Notes: a model not told the origin generated them from the sequence alone. DNA of 21,756 bases from CAZGAQ01 sp964523405 (GCA_964523405.1 CAZGAQ010000055.1:1-21756); one strand, 5' to 3'; counted from the stretch's first letter, positions 6,074 through 14,420 are shown. Numbers and translations are program-made.

Positions 6074-7335
6074 TCCATCCCGGCGGCCGCGCCGCTTGCG
6101 TTTGAGCCGGACCGCGCTGCGCGGGCCAGGGTTGCCGCCGCCAGCGACAGCAACGGCATCAGGGGCACGCGATATCGTACGCTGCCGATGTAGAGCATGT
6201 GCAGCAGCGTGAAGTAGAGGATCGGCAGCCACATGAATGCCTGGAAGCGCCGCGCACTGTCCGTGTCCGCGGCGCGAACCGTTTGGTCGCTTCGCCGCGG
6301 TCGCGCCGCACACAGCAGCGCTGCCGTGGCTGCCAAGCCGACGAGGAGCGTATACGCCGCGCCGATCCAGGCGGTTCTGTGCTGGCGAAGCTCGGCGAAG
6401 TTGGGCAACGGATTCCAGAAGCGCACGAACTTCACGCCGGCGAGGCGCAGCACGCGCCCCGGATGGCGCCACAGCTCTGCCAGCGCGAGCTGCTGTAACC
6501 GCCGATCGGCCGCGATTTCCCCCATGCCGGCCAGTTCGGGCATGCCCTTCAGAAAGTCCTGATTGCTGCTGCCGTCCGCCTGCGGACCGACTGCGTCGTA
6601 GAGTGTGACGCCGCCGTTGGTCGACAGCCAGGCGTGCCCGCCGATGACGGCCTGATTCCGCAATGCCCAGGGCACGAGTGTGGCAAACAGCAGGATGGGG
6701 CTGAGCAGCACGTATCGGGCCACGCGGGCGCGCTGCGGGGCCAAGAGAATGATGAGCAGCCAGAGGGCTGGCAGGAGCAGCACGACCGACTGGCGCGTTT
6801 GCAGGGCCAGCATCCCGGCCCCGGCGTGGACCCAGGCGGCCGTCCAACGCCGCGCCGGGGCGCGCGTTAGCCAATGTGCGCTGGCGACCAGCGCCACGAG
6901 CGCCAGCGTGAACAGCACTTCGGTGAGCAGCAGGTTCGCACTGAATACGGAATAAGGGTCGCACGCCACGAGCAACCCCGCCACGAACGCGGCGCGCGCT
7001 CCTCCCGCGGCGTGGGCCGTGCGCCACGCGATCCCTGCGGTCAGTGCGCCGAGCAGTGCCTGCAGCAGACGTGCCCCCAAGATCCCGCTCGGTCCGGTTG
7101 CCGCGAACGGGGCCAGGAACAATGGATACGCCGGCATGCGCGCGGCATAGCGCCCATCGTCGGTCACCATGGTTCCGCGCTGGACGAGGTTGGTGGCAAG
7201 CTGCCAGTGCAGCTGTTCATCGGGGTAGTCCAGCTTTGCCCCGTGTTGCTGCCACTGGAGCCCGACCCACCCCGCGCGCAGCACCAGCGCGACGAGAAAC
7301 ACGAGCAGCCCGGTCTGCGTCCAGGCGACCTTCAC
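6049..7335 (-). CDS. Glycosyltransferase family 39-like membrane protein
   Basis: This is an integral membrane protein of 428 residues with about ten hydrophobic segments. The N-terminal helix is followed by a periplasmic loop with DYPDEQLHW (36-44), the acidic motif position of ArnT/PMT-type GT-C transferases, and then RMPAYPLFLAPF, matching the R-x-x-x-YP-x-FLA pattern of dolichyl-phosphate-mannose-transferase-like proteins. Such enzymes move a sugar from a polyprenyl-phosphate donor to a lipid or protein outside the cytoplasm, and the acceptor is unknown. The GTG start at 7335 lies 8 bp after the tilS stop with AGGT upstream, so the two are probably co-transcribed. The reading frame stays open upstream to 7704 within tilS, which is a shadow. 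The last 25 bp overlap the convergent YgbA-family gene. Confidence 0.82.
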   Translation of the reverse strand: MKVAWTQTGLLVFLVALVLRAGWVGLQWQQHGAKLDYPDEQLHWQLATNLVQRGTMVTDDGRYAARMPAYPLFLAPFAATGPSGILGARLLQALLGALTAGIAWRTAHAAGGARAAFVAGLLVACDPYSVFSANLLLTEVLFTLALVALVASAHWLTRAPARRWTAAWVHAGAGMLALQTRQSVVLLLPALWLLIILLAPQRARVARYVLLSPILLFATLVPWALRNQAVIGGHAWLSTNGGVTLYDAVGPQADGSSNQDFLKGMPELAGMGEIAADRRLQQLALAELWRHPGRVLRLAGVKFVRFWNPLPNFAELRQHRTAWIGAAYTLLVGLAATAALLCAARPRRSDQTVRAADTDSARRFQAFMWLPILYFTLLHMLYIGSVRYRVPLMPLLSLAAATLARAARSGSNASGAAAGMDQNSKCSR

Positions 7336-7343
7336 GGGTCGAC

Positions 7344-8822
7344 CTACGGTTTGTTGCCGGGGGCGCCGGCAGGTTTGACAGTCGGGCTGAGCACCAGCCG
7401 CAGGGCCCGGCGGGTCTCCGGCCGCAACTTCACGCGTTCGTCGATGCGCAGGGGCATGACCCAAATCGGTCCATCCTGGTCGCACAGAATACCGGTGCGG
7501 GCGCGCACATCCGGGCTGATCTTCTGCTCCGTGAAGAAGTCGCCGACGGTCTTGGTGCCCTGCGCTCCGAGCGGATGGAAGCGGTCGCCGTCGCGCCGGC
7601 CGCGCACCAGCAGGGGCGGCTGGACGGCGTCGTAGTCCAGCCACTCCTCGAGGCGATTGGTGTTCCGCCGCAGGGCCTCGATGCGGTCTGCGTCGACGGG
7701 GCAAAGCTCCACCAGCAGCTCCAGCGCCAGCATCGGCAGCACCGTGCGGCCAGGGCAGTTCACGAACACGCTGCCCATTTCCGGCGGCGGCTCGACGGCG
7801 TTAAGCGGCCGGAATTCGAGCCGCTCGTACTGCTTGCGGACCACGACGCGCCCGGGGAGGTGAATTTCCTTGCCACTGCCCGGGTCTTCGGCGAGGCGCA
7901 ACGCCGCATCGACGTGTGCGAAGCCCATGTCCTGCTCGCCCGGCGAAACCAGCGCCACGGCGCGCCGCACGACCTCGGCCTGAATGATCTTCTGCTTGCC
8001 CAACAGGCCGTGGGTATTGAGGATCAGGTGGTCTGGTCCCTCGGACACGACGAGCGAATCGAACGTGCGCGCCGCGGCGTCCTCGAGGTAGCTGCCGAGC
8101 CAGCGGGCGTGCTCGCTGAGGCGCAGCAGCGCGTCTGCGACCTGCGGATTCAGTTGTTCCTGCAGCAGCGGCATGACGACGTGGCGAATGCGCCCACGCG
8201 TGAACTCCGGCGAGCGATTGGTGCTGTCGGTGCGGGTCTGCAGGCCGCGCAGTGCGCAGAGCTGTTCGATCGTGGTCCGGCGCTGCGCCAGCAGCGGGCG
8301 GACGAGTCGAATCTGGCTGCCGGGACGGATCGCGCGAAGCTCGTGAATCCCCGCCAGGCCGCGCAAGCCTGTGCCGCGGCAGATGCGGTGCAGCACGGTC
8401 TCCGCGTTGTCATCGGCGTGGTGCGCGACCGCCACGAGTTCGCTGCCGGTTTGCAGCGCCACGCGCTCGAGGAATGCGTAGCGCAGCGTACGGGCCACCT
8501 CCTCGGTCGAGCCGCCGTCGGTGGCAACCGCGGCCGGCACGTCGGCGTGCTCCACGTGCAGCGGGATGCCGAGCTCGCTCGCCAGCGCGGTCACAAAGTT
8601 GACATCCGCGTCGGCCTCGGCGCCGCGCAGCCCGTGGTGCAGGTGGGCGCCGTGCAAGCGCCAGCGCAGCTCGCCGCGTTCGGATAAGGCGCGCAGCGTG
8701 TGCAGCAGGAGCGTTGAGTCCGGCCCGCCCGAGAGACCCACAACCCAACTGCCGCCGGGCTGGAGCAGCTTGCGCGTCTCCAGCCAGCCCTGGACCTGGT
8801 TCAGGAAGGTGTCCCAACTCAC
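7344..8822 (-). CDS. tilS: tRNA(Ile)-lysidine synthetase TilS
   Basis: This is a 492-residue ATP-dependent enzyme that adds lysine to C34 of tRNA-Ile(CAU), so the anticodon reads AUA rather than AUG. The PP-loop SGGPDS is at residues 31-36, followed by HLHHGLRGAEADAD and a VAVAHHADDNAETVLHRICRGTGLRGLAGI block, all hallmarks of TilS. The C-terminal domain ends with RDGDRFHPLGAQGTKTVGDF, also typical. The length is in the usual range for two-domain bacterial TilS. The start is placed at GTG 8822 because the homologous region begins there and a -10 hexamer lies just upstream. The long in-frame extension to 9470 is Arg/Pro-rich and crosses the divergent promoter region. It is likely co-transcribed with the following glycosyltransferase gene. 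Confidence 0.92.
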   Translation of the reverse strand: MSWDTFLNQVQGWLETRKLLQPGGSWVVGLSGGPDSTLLLHTLRALSERGELRWRLHGAHLHHGLRGAEADADVNFVTALASELGIPLHVEHADVPAAVATDGGSTEEVARTLRYAFLERVALQTGSELVAVAHHADDNAETVLHRICRGTGLRGLAGIHELRAIRPGSQIRLVRPLLAQRRTTIEQLCALRGLQTRTDSTNRSPEFTRGRIRHVVMPLLQEQLNPQVADALLRLSEHARWLGSYLEDAAARTFDSLVVSEGPDHLILNTHGLLGKQKIIQAEVVRRAVALVSPGEQDMGFAHVDAALRLAEDPGSGKEIHLPGRVVVRKQYERLEFRPLNAVEPPPEMGSVFVNCPGRTVLPMLALELLVELCPVDADRIEALRRNTNRLEEWLDYDAVQPPLLVRGRRDGDRFHPLGAQGTKTVGDFFTEQKISPDVRARTGILCDQDGPIWVMPLRIDERVKLRPETRRALRLVLSPTVKPAGAPGNKP

Positions 8823-8832
8823 AGTCCAAGTC

Positions 8833-8860
8833 AGTATACGATGGCCCCCGCGCGGAGCAA
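8833..8860 (-). promoter_or_regulatory. Putative tilS promoter, TTGCTC-16-TATACT
   Basis: On the minus strand TATACT occupies 8838-8833 and TTGCTC 8860-8855, with a 16-bp spacer. The start predicted from the -10 is near 8826, only four bases before the GTG, so the message would be almost leaderless. No ribosome binding site precedes the GTG, which agrees with that. Confidence 0.45.
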
Positions 8861-9012
8861 GGCGGTTTCCCGGCCCGACACTCCGTTTCGGCGATGACCG
8901 CCGGGGGCGGCCTGGCGCCCCGGAAGTGCCGCAGGGCGTGGGGTCCGCACCCCGAACCGTCGGGCGGGACTTGTAGCGATTTGTCAGTGTGGGCGGGGGT
9001 TCTGGCGGTCGC

Positions 9013-9041
9013 TTGTGGCGCTGCCAGGGCACCGCTAGAGT
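9013..9041 (+). promoter_or_regulatory. Weak promoter candidate TTGTGG-17-TAGAGT
   Basis: Both hexamers match the housekeeping consensus at four of six positions, with an ideal 17-bp spacer. They lie about 55-85 bp ahead of the S41 peptidase ATG. TTGACA at 9041-9046 is a perfect -35 hexamer but has no -10 partner downstream. Confidence 0.3.
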
Positions 9042-9098
9042 TGACATGGTCCGGAGCGCGGGCCTGGCGTCCGATCCGGGTCGCAGCGAGGACGGAGC

Positions 9099-10487
9099 AT
9101 GTCGACGGCGCAGTGTGCGGTGTGGCGGGCGGCGCGCGGTGCAGCGTCCGCGTCTGTGCGCGCGGTGGCCGGGCGAGGCCGCAGCGCGCGGCTGGCGGGG
9201 TGGCTGTCCGCCGCGCTGCTCCTGTGCGGGTGCGCCGCCCCCGGGCAGCACGCGGAGCCGCGACTTGACGCGGCGCAGCGCGAACGGAACGTCGCGTCCT
9301 TCGACGTCGTCTGGGAAACGGTACGCGACAAGCACTTCGATCCGCAACTCAGCGGGGTAGACTGGAATGCGGTCCGGACGGAGCTGCGCCCGCGCGTGGC
9401 CTCCGCGCAGACGATGTCCGCGGCGCGCGCCGTGCTCAACGCGGCGCTCGATCGCCTGCGGTTGTCGCACTTCGGCATCATTCCGGGCAATGTCTACGAG
9501 CAGATGGGGGCGGGCAGCGCGCGGCGCGGCGACGGCGAGGTCGGCTTGACGCTACGCGTGCTCGACGACGCCGTCACGGTCGTGCAGGTGCGAACCGGCC
9601 AGCCCGCGGAGCGCGCGGGGGTGCGTCCAGGCTGGCTTCTGGTGGAGATCGACGGGCAGCCGGTGGCGCCGATGGTTGCGGCCATCCGTGGCGAGTACGC
9701 GCAGGCGACCATCCAGCAGCATTTGCTGGTGGCGGCGCTGGGGCGGGCGATCGGCGGGCCGCGCGATGAGGTCGTGCGGCTGGGTTTCGCGGACGGCGCG
9801 GACCACCCGGTGACGCTCGAGCTGACGCGCGTTGAGCCCGACGGGGCCCGGGTGCAGTTTGGCCACTTGCCGGCCATGCGGCTGCGCTTCGAGAGCCGCC
9901 GGCTGGAAGGGGGCGCCGGCTACATCGCGTTCAACCTGTTCTTCGATCCGGCGGGGCTGATGCCGCAATTCGAGGCGGCCGTGGAGGGGTACCGCGACGC
10001 ACCCGGTATCGTGCTGGACCTGCGCGGCAACCCGGGGGGCATTGGCGCGATGGCGATGGGGATGGCAGGCTGGTTCGTGGACCGCGGCGACCAGATGCTG
10101 GGGACGATGCGCATGCGGGACAGCCAGTTGCGCTTCGCGGTGTTTCCGCGGGCGTGGACGTATGCCGGGCGGCTGGCGATTTTGGTCGACGGGTGCACGG
10201 CGTCAACGGCCGAGATTCTGGCGGGGGGGCTGCAGGACTTGGGGCGCGCGCGGGTCTTCGGGACGCGTACGGCCGGGGCAGCGCTGCCCTCGCAGATCGT
10301 GAAGCTGCCCAACGGGGATGGTTTCCAGTTCGCGATCGCGGACTATGTTTCAGCGGGGGGACGGCGTCTGGAGCATGTCGGGGTGACGCCGGATGTGGAA
10401 GTTGTGCCGACCCGGGCGGAATTGCTGGCCGGACGAGATCCGGTGCTGGAAGCCGCCATGGCGTGGATTCGTTCGTCCGCACCGTAG
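9099..10487 (+). CDS. S41-family (tail-specific-like) peptidase, lipoprotein
   Basis: This is a 462-residue secreted serine peptidase. Hydrophobic residues 33-43 lead to LLCGC, a lipobox with Cys45. A PDZ domain follows (about 145-225, VQVRTGQPAERAGVRPGWLLVEIDGQ), then the S41 catalytic domain with IVLDLRGNPGG (304-314) and the nucleophile Ser369 in CTASTAE. The Lys normally found 25 residues after that Ser in Prc/CtpA is Ala394 here (TAGAALPSQ). However, Ser123-His124 lie before the PDZ domain and Glu425 lies in LEHVGVTPD, an arrangement like the Ser-His-Ser-Glu tetrad of tricorn-type S41 enzymes. It is probably active by that mechanism. GAGGA precedes the ATG. The following gene begins 24 bp downstream, so the pair likely form an operon. 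Confidence 0.88.
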   Translation: MSTAQCAVWRAARGAASASVRAVAGRGRSARLAGWLSAALLLCGCAAPGQHAEPRLDAAQRERNVASFDVVWETVRDKHFDPQLSGVDWNAVRTELRPRVASAQTMSAARAVLNAALDRLRLSHFGIIPGNVYEQMGAGSARRGDGEVGLTLRVLDDAVTVVQVRTGQPAERAGVRPGWLLVEIDGQPVAPMVAAIRGEYAQATIQQHLLVAALGRAIGGPRDEVVRLGFADGADHPVTLELTRVEPDGARVQFGHLPAMRLRFESRRLEGGAGYIAFNLFFDPAGLMPQFEAAVEGYRDAPGIVLDLRGNPGGIGAMAMGMAGWFVDRGDQMLGTMRMRDSQLRFAVFPRAWTYAGRLAILVDGCTASTAEILAGGLQDLGRARVFGTRTAGAALPSQIVKLPNGDGFQFAIADYVSAGGRRLEHVGVTPDVEVVPTRAELLAGRDPVLEAAMAWIRSSAP

Positions 10488-10511
10488 AGGCGTGACATAG
10501 GAGAGCGTGAG

Positions 10512-11387
10512 ATGAATCGCTGGATGCAAGCGTGTCGTGCGATCGGGCCGTGGAGTGTGGCGCTGGCGCTGTGTGCCGGGCTGAGCGTGACGTCCGTGCG
10601 CGCGCAGAGCAAGGCGAGCGAAGAGAAGCTGCCGCCGGCGGAGGAGCTGATGGCCAAATCGATTGAGGCCCAGGGTGGCGCCGCGGCCTACGAGAAGCTC
10701 AAAACGCGCGTCATGAAGGGGACGTTTGAGATCGTCGGGCAGAACGTCAAGGGTCCGATGGTCACGTACAACCAGGCGCCCAACAAGCAGTACTCGGTGA
10801 TTGACCTGGAGAATTTCGGCAAGGTGGAGAGCGGTGCAGACGGGGAGGTGGCTTGGGAGGTTGCCCCGGCCACCGGCCCGCGCGTGCTGCAGGGGTACGA
10901 GCGAGCGCTGAGTCTGCGCGAGGCGGCGCTGCAGGCACCGATCCGCTGGAAAGACTTCTACAAGAAGATTGAGACGGCCGGCACGGACAAGGTCGACGAC
11001 CGCCCGGTCTACAAGCTGGTCATGACGCCCAATGAGGGGGCGCCCGAAACGGTCTACCTCGACGCGAAGACGTATCTGGCGGCCAAGGCCGAATTCAAGC
11101 TCAGCGGCCCGATGGGCGACGTGCAGGTGGTCGTGACGTTTGACGACTACCGGAAGACCGACGGCATCAACATGCCGATGCGGGCTCGCCAGGTTTTGGC
11201 CGGGGGAGCCCAGACGGTGGAGATCACCGTCAACGAAGTGCAGTACAACGTGGATATCCCGGCCGACAAATTCAAGTTGCCAGCGGCCGTGCAGGCCCTC
11301 GTCGACCGCGAGAAGGCCGGCGGGACGCAGCCGGCGTCCGGCCCGAACACCCCGAAGAAGGACGAGCCGAAGAAGGACAAGCCGTAG
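10512..11387 (+). CDS. Secreted LolA-like-fold protein
   Basis: This is a 291-residue exported protein. A signal peptide (1 to about 31, ending SVRAQ) is followed by PPAEELMAKSIEAQGGAAAYEKLKT, a start seen in periplasmic proteins with the lipoprotein-carrier (LolA/LolB-like) half-barrel. The rest is mostly beta-strand in character, with pairs such as PVYKLVMTPNEG and ETVYLDAKTYL that describe a hydrophobic-ligand half-barrel. The C-terminal 25 residues are a Pro/Lys-rich tail (PKKDEPKKDKP). No enzymatic motif is visible. It follows the S41 peptidase closely with GGAG upstream of its ATG, so both probably act in the periplasm and are expressed together. The ligand is unknown. Confidence 0.75.
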   Translation: MNRWMQACRAIGPWSVALALCAGLSVTSVRAQSKASEEKLPPAEELMAKSIEAQGGAAAYEKLKTRVMKGTFEIVGQNVKGPMVTYNQAPNKQYSVIDLENFGKVESGADGEVAWEVAPATGPRVLQGYERALSLREAALQAPIRWKDFYKKIETAGTDKVDDRPVYKLVMTPNEGAPETVYLDAKTYLAAKAEFKLSGPMGDVQVVVTFDDYRKTDGINMPMRARQVLAGGAQTVEITVNEVQYNVDIPADKFKLPAAVQALVDREKAGGTQPASGPNTPKKDEPKKDKP

Positions 11388-11419
11388 CGCACCAGCGGCT
11401 GCATTCGCGCGCCCAGTGA

Positions 11420-11458
11420 AGCCCGGGTGGTGGCCGAGCGCAGGTCGCTACCCGGGCT
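11420..11458. terminator. Hairpin between convergent genes
   Basis: AGCCCGGGT (11420-11428) pairs perfectly with ACCCGGGCT (11450-11458) around a 21-nt loop. It sits between the convergent ends of the LolA-like gene (11387) and the zinc-ribbon gene (11481), so it may end both transcripts. There is no T-tract on either strand. Its shape recalls the 501-529 hairpin, so a repeated intergenic element is the alternative. Confidence 0.4.
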
Positions 11459-11480
11459 CCGCTGCGCCGTGGCGTCCGGC

Positions 11481-12212
11481 TCAGACGGACCGGCTGGCTG
11501 CCAGACGCCGCCGCATCAGGTCGCGGATGAGCGTGACGGCCACCTCGCGCTGCAGCGGCTCGATGGTCCCCATCAACCGCCGATGCAGCGGCTTGGCCAC
11601 GCGGGGGATGAGCAGGATGATGGGCACGCCCCCGGCGAGCATGATGGCCGGGATCACGGCGTAGCGGTACGACCAGCGCCCCAGCAGGTACCATAGCAAG
11701 CCGCACGGGCCGGCGATGGCTCCCACGATCACCACAGCCAGCAGCAGCGCCCAGAAGTGATAGGCCAGCAGGCGGTCAAACCAGCCGGGCTTGTGCAGGC
11801 AGTAGCGCGCAAAACGCACGCAACTGGTGATCCACACCCCCAGACAAATGATGGGCGCGATGCCACCGCACGTCGCGTATGAGTGTGACCCGCCGGGGAC
11901 TGCGAAGGGGATCATGGACAACGCCCCCAGCAGCACCACCGGCACGCCCACCAGCAGCGCCAGCACGCACACCGCTGGCGCCGTCTCCATGTTCCGCAAC
12001 TGCCGGCGGACCGTCTCCGCCGGAATCTCCACGTCGCCGACCGGATTCAAGTACGCGCACTCTGGGCAGCGCACCGGATCGCCGCTCAGCCCGCGCAGGT
12101 TGTAGCCACAACCCAGGCAGTACACGTCGGCGTCCAGAGCCGGCGGCGTCGGCGGCGCACCGGCTGCGACGCCACGAAGCTGGGGGTCCCCGTTCTCGTC
12201 CACGGCCGACAT
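11481..12212 (-). CDS. Membrane protein with N-terminal zinc ribbon
   Basis: This is a 243-residue protein of unknown function. After a Pro/Ala-rich start, a zinc ribbon has Cys32, Cys35, Cys49 and Cys52 (CLGCGYNLRGLSG...CPECA). A charged linker then leads to four hydrophobic helices (about 79-102, 110-127, 150-172 and 178-200) and a basic cytoplasmic tail. This ribbon-plus-helices layout is frequent in planctomycetes. It follows glmS on the same strand at a distance of 101 bp but has a convincing promoter of its own. The ATG at 12212 is preferred over an in-frame start 36 bases upstream because that one would lie inside the promoter and palindrome. Confidence 0.75.
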   Translation of the reverse strand: MSAVDENGDPQLRGVAAGAPPTPPALDADVYCLGCGYNLRGLSGDPVRCPECAYLNPVGDVEIPAETVRRQLRNMETAPAVCVLALLVGVPVVLLGALSMIPFAVPGGSHSYATCGGIAPIICLGVWITSCVRFARYCLHKPGWFDRLLAYHFWALLLAVVIVGAIAGPCGLLWYLLGRWSYRYAVIPAIMLAGGVPIILLIPRVAKPLHRRLMGTIEPLQREVAVTLIRDLMRRRLAASRSV

Positions 12213-12214
12213 CC

Positions 12215-12230
12215 CGGCAGTATACTGCCG
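12215..12230. promoter_or_regulatory. Perfect 16-bp palindrome covering a -10 box
   Basis: CGGCAGTATACTGCCG is a perfect palindrome two bases upstream of the ATG at 12212. Its centre TATACT is the -10 hexamer of that gene. A regulator bound here would block RNA polymerase directly, and if transcribed it would form a hairpin only in a read-through message from glmS. Confidence 0.5.
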
Positions 12231-12248
12231 TGTCCGCCTGGCCGCCAA
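12219..12248 (-). promoter_or_regulatory. Promoter TTGGCG-18-TATACT, leaderless
   Basis: On the minus strand TTGGCG lies at 12248-12243 and TATACT at 12224-12219, with an 18-bp spacer. The predicted +1 falls on the A of the ATG at 12212, so the message should have no leader. No ribosome binding site is visible. Confidence 0.5.
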
Positions 12249-12313
12249 GCCGCCACGCGGTGATTCGCGGCGCTCACGTCAGTCGTAGCGTGCCTGTGCG
12301 TCGGCCGCGCTGC

Positions 12314-14140
12314 CTACTCCACCGTCACCGACTTGGCGAGGTTGCGCGGCTTGTCCACGTCGCAGCCGCGCAGCACAGCCGCGTGGTACGCCAGCAGTTG
12401 CAGCGGAATTACGGTGACCAGGGGTTGCAGCATCTCCGGTACGTGCGGCACGTATAGCACGTGCTCTGCCAGGCGTTTGATCTGCTCGTCACCCTCGGTC
12501 GCGATCGCAATGACGCGCCCACCGCGGCTGCGGACTTCCTCGACGTTGCTGATGACCTTGTCGTACAGGTGGTCGCGCACGGCGATGACCACGACCGGCA
12601 TGTTCTCGCTGATCAGTGCGATCGGGCCGTGCTTCATCTCCGCGGCCGGCAGCCCCTCCGCGTGGATGTAGCTGATTTCCTTGATCTTCAGGGCACCTTC
12701 GAGTGCGACGGGGTACTGCAGTCCGCGTCCGAGGTACAGCCAGTTGTTCATCTCGATGTAGCGGGCCGCGATCTGCCGCGTCTGGCTGGACAGCTCCAGC
12801 GTGCGGTCGATCGCGTCCGGGATGCTCGTCAGCGACTGGAGGTACTCGAGCGAAGTGCCGTGACTCATGTGCCGTCGCCGGCCGAGCAGCGCGGCCACCA
12901 GGCTCAGCACCGTGACCTGTCCGGTGAACGCCTTGGTTGACGCCACGCCGATTTCCGGGCCGACGTGCAGATAGACACCCGCGTCCGTCTCGCGTGCGAT
13001 CGTCGAGCCGACCGCGTTCACGATGCCCAGCGCCAGGGCGCCCTTATCCTTCGCCTCACGCAGTGCCGCCAAGGTGTCAGCCGTCTCGCCGCTCTGCGAA
13101 ATCGCGATGACCACGGTGCGGTCCAGGATCAGCGGGTTGCGGTAGCGGAACTCGCTGGCGTACTCGACCTCGCACGGAATGCGGGCCAGTTCCTCGATGA
13201 GGTACTCGCCGACGAGGCACGCGTGCCAGGCCGTTCCGCACGCCGTCAGGATGATGCGGTCACAGCGCACCAGTTCCCGCAGCACCGGCGCCAGGCCGCC
13301 CAGCACGACCTGCCCTTCGTTGAGGTCGATGCGCCCGCGCATGCACGTGCGCAGCGACTCGGGTTGCTCGAAGATTTCCTTGCTCATGAAGTGCTGGTGC
13401 CCGCCGAGTTCGAGTTGTTCGAGCGTCCACTCGACCTCCTCGACCTCCTTCGTCACCGGCACGGCCTGCAGGTTCGTGGTGCGGAAGCCCTGCGGAGTAA
13501 TCGCCGCCACCTCGTTATCCGACAGGTAGATCACCTGTGGCGTGTGCTGGATGATGGCGGCGGCGTCGGACGCGACGAGGTATTCCCGTTCGCCGACGCC
13601 GATGATCAACGGGCTGCCGCGCCGCGCGGCCACGATCATGTCCGGATGGTCTGCGTGCAAGACGGCAATGCCGAAGGTGCCGCGCACCTCGCGCAGCGCG
13701 CGGCGGACAGCCTCCTCCAGGTCACCGTCATAGAAGTGCCCGACGAGCTTGGCGAGCACCTCCGTGTCCGTCTGGCTGTCCATCGTGATGCCGTGCTGCT
13801 CGAGGAAAGTGCGCAGCACGCGGTAGTTCTCTATGATGCCGTTGTGGACGAGCGCCAGGTGGCCGGAAGCGTCACAATGGGGGTGCGCGTTGCATTCGGT
13901 CGGGGCCCCATGCGTAGCCCAGCGTGTGTGGGCCATACCGACGCTCGCGCCGGCGAGCTCGTCGCCGATCTTGTCCTCCAGGACCGAGATGCGTCCGACG
14001 GCGCGGCGGATCAACAAGTCTCGATCGCGGATGACCGCGATCCCCGCGGAGTCGTAGCCGCGGTACTCCAAGCGCTTGAGGCCCTCCAGCAGGATTGGGG
14101 TGGCTTCACGATGACCGAGGTAGGCGACGATACCGCACAT
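12314..14140 (-). CDS. glmS: Glucosamine-6-phosphate synthase (isomerizing)
   Basis: This 608-residue enzyme makes glucosamine-6-phosphate from fructose-6-phosphate and glutamine, the first step towards UDP-GlcNAc. The N-terminal glutaminase domain starts MCGIVAYLGH, with catalytic Cys2 exposed after Met removal, and continues with RLEYRGYDSAGIA and HTRWATHG. Two SIS domains follow, with ILTACGTAWHA, ISQSGETADTL and the C-terminal AKSVTVE that closes the sugar site. All are as in known GlmS. The start at 14140 is fixed by Cys2 and by a strong GGAGGAGGT 8 bases upstream. The leader also contains CTCCT (14220-14216), which could pair with the SD across a GGCGG/CCGCC hairpin and hide it, though this is speculative. 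I did not recognise a glmS ribozyme in the leader. Confidence 0.97.
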   Translation of the reverse strand: MCGIVAYLGHREATPILLEGLKRLEYRGYDSAGIAVIRDRDLLIRRAVGRISVLEDKIGDELAGASVGMAHTRWATHGAPTECNAHPHCDASGHLALVHNGIIENYRVLRTFLEQHGITMDSQTDTEVLAKLVGHFYDGDLEEAVRRALREVRGTFGIAVLHADHPDMIVAARRGSPLIIGVGEREYLVASDAAAIIQHTPQVIYLSDNEVAAITPQGFRTTNLQAVPVTKEVEEVEWTLEQLELGGHQHFMSKEIFEQPESLRTCMRGRIDLNEGQVVLGGLAPVLRELVRCDRIILTACGTAWHACLVGEYLIEELARIPCEVEYASEFRYRNPLILDRTVVIAISQSGETADTLAALREAKDKGALALGIVNAVGSTIARETDAGVYLHVGPEIGVASTKAFTGQVTVLSLVAALLGRRRHMSHGTSLEYLQSLTSIPDAIDRTLELSSQTRQIAARYIEMNNWLYLGRGLQYPVALEGALKIKEISYIHAEGLPAAEMKHGPIALISENMPVVVIAVRDHLYDKVISNVEEVRSRGGRVIAIATEGDEQIKRLAEHVLYVPHVPEMLQPLVTVIPLQLLAYHAAVLRGCDVDKPRNLAKSVTVE

Positions 14141-14420
14141 TCTCAGACCTCCTCCGGAGTTGTCTCTACCGGTCCGGCGGCGCGTACGCACCGCCCGACC
14201 CGATCGGCGACACCCAGGAGTACGTTTGTATCGGCCGTTCGTGCGACCCGGAAGATTGCCCGAAAATCGTCAGGCACGCAGACCGCCGGTCGATGATATC
14301 TCTATCGGAGGCCGACGCGCGGCGATGGAACCCGTCCAATCGCTTGTCTGCGGCCGGGGTTGCGGCTTGGCCGCGGCCCTGCAGGTGAGCAGTGTAGTGA
14401 GCGCAAGACCAGAGGTCAAA

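Noticed and set aside
7044..8687. 547-codon open frame opposite tilS on the plus strand
   Set aside because: It is antisense to a gene with complete TilS motifs. Its translation is Arg/Ala/Gln/His-rich with no domain, a common by-product of GC-rich codon use.
8823..9470. 216-residue N-terminal extension of tilS
   Set aside because: The extension is Arg/Pro-rich, crosses the TATACT promoter and overlaps the start of the divergent S41 gene.
12965..14296. 443-codon open frame opposite glmS
   Set aside because: It is a shadow of glmS. The translation is Arg/Asp/His-rich without motifs, and it runs on into the divergent promoter region.
14141..14300. glmS ribozyme in the glmS leader
   Set aside because: I looked for the ribozyme's conserved core and did not recognise it. 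The leader is GC-rich with a strong SD, and only simple hairpins are visible.
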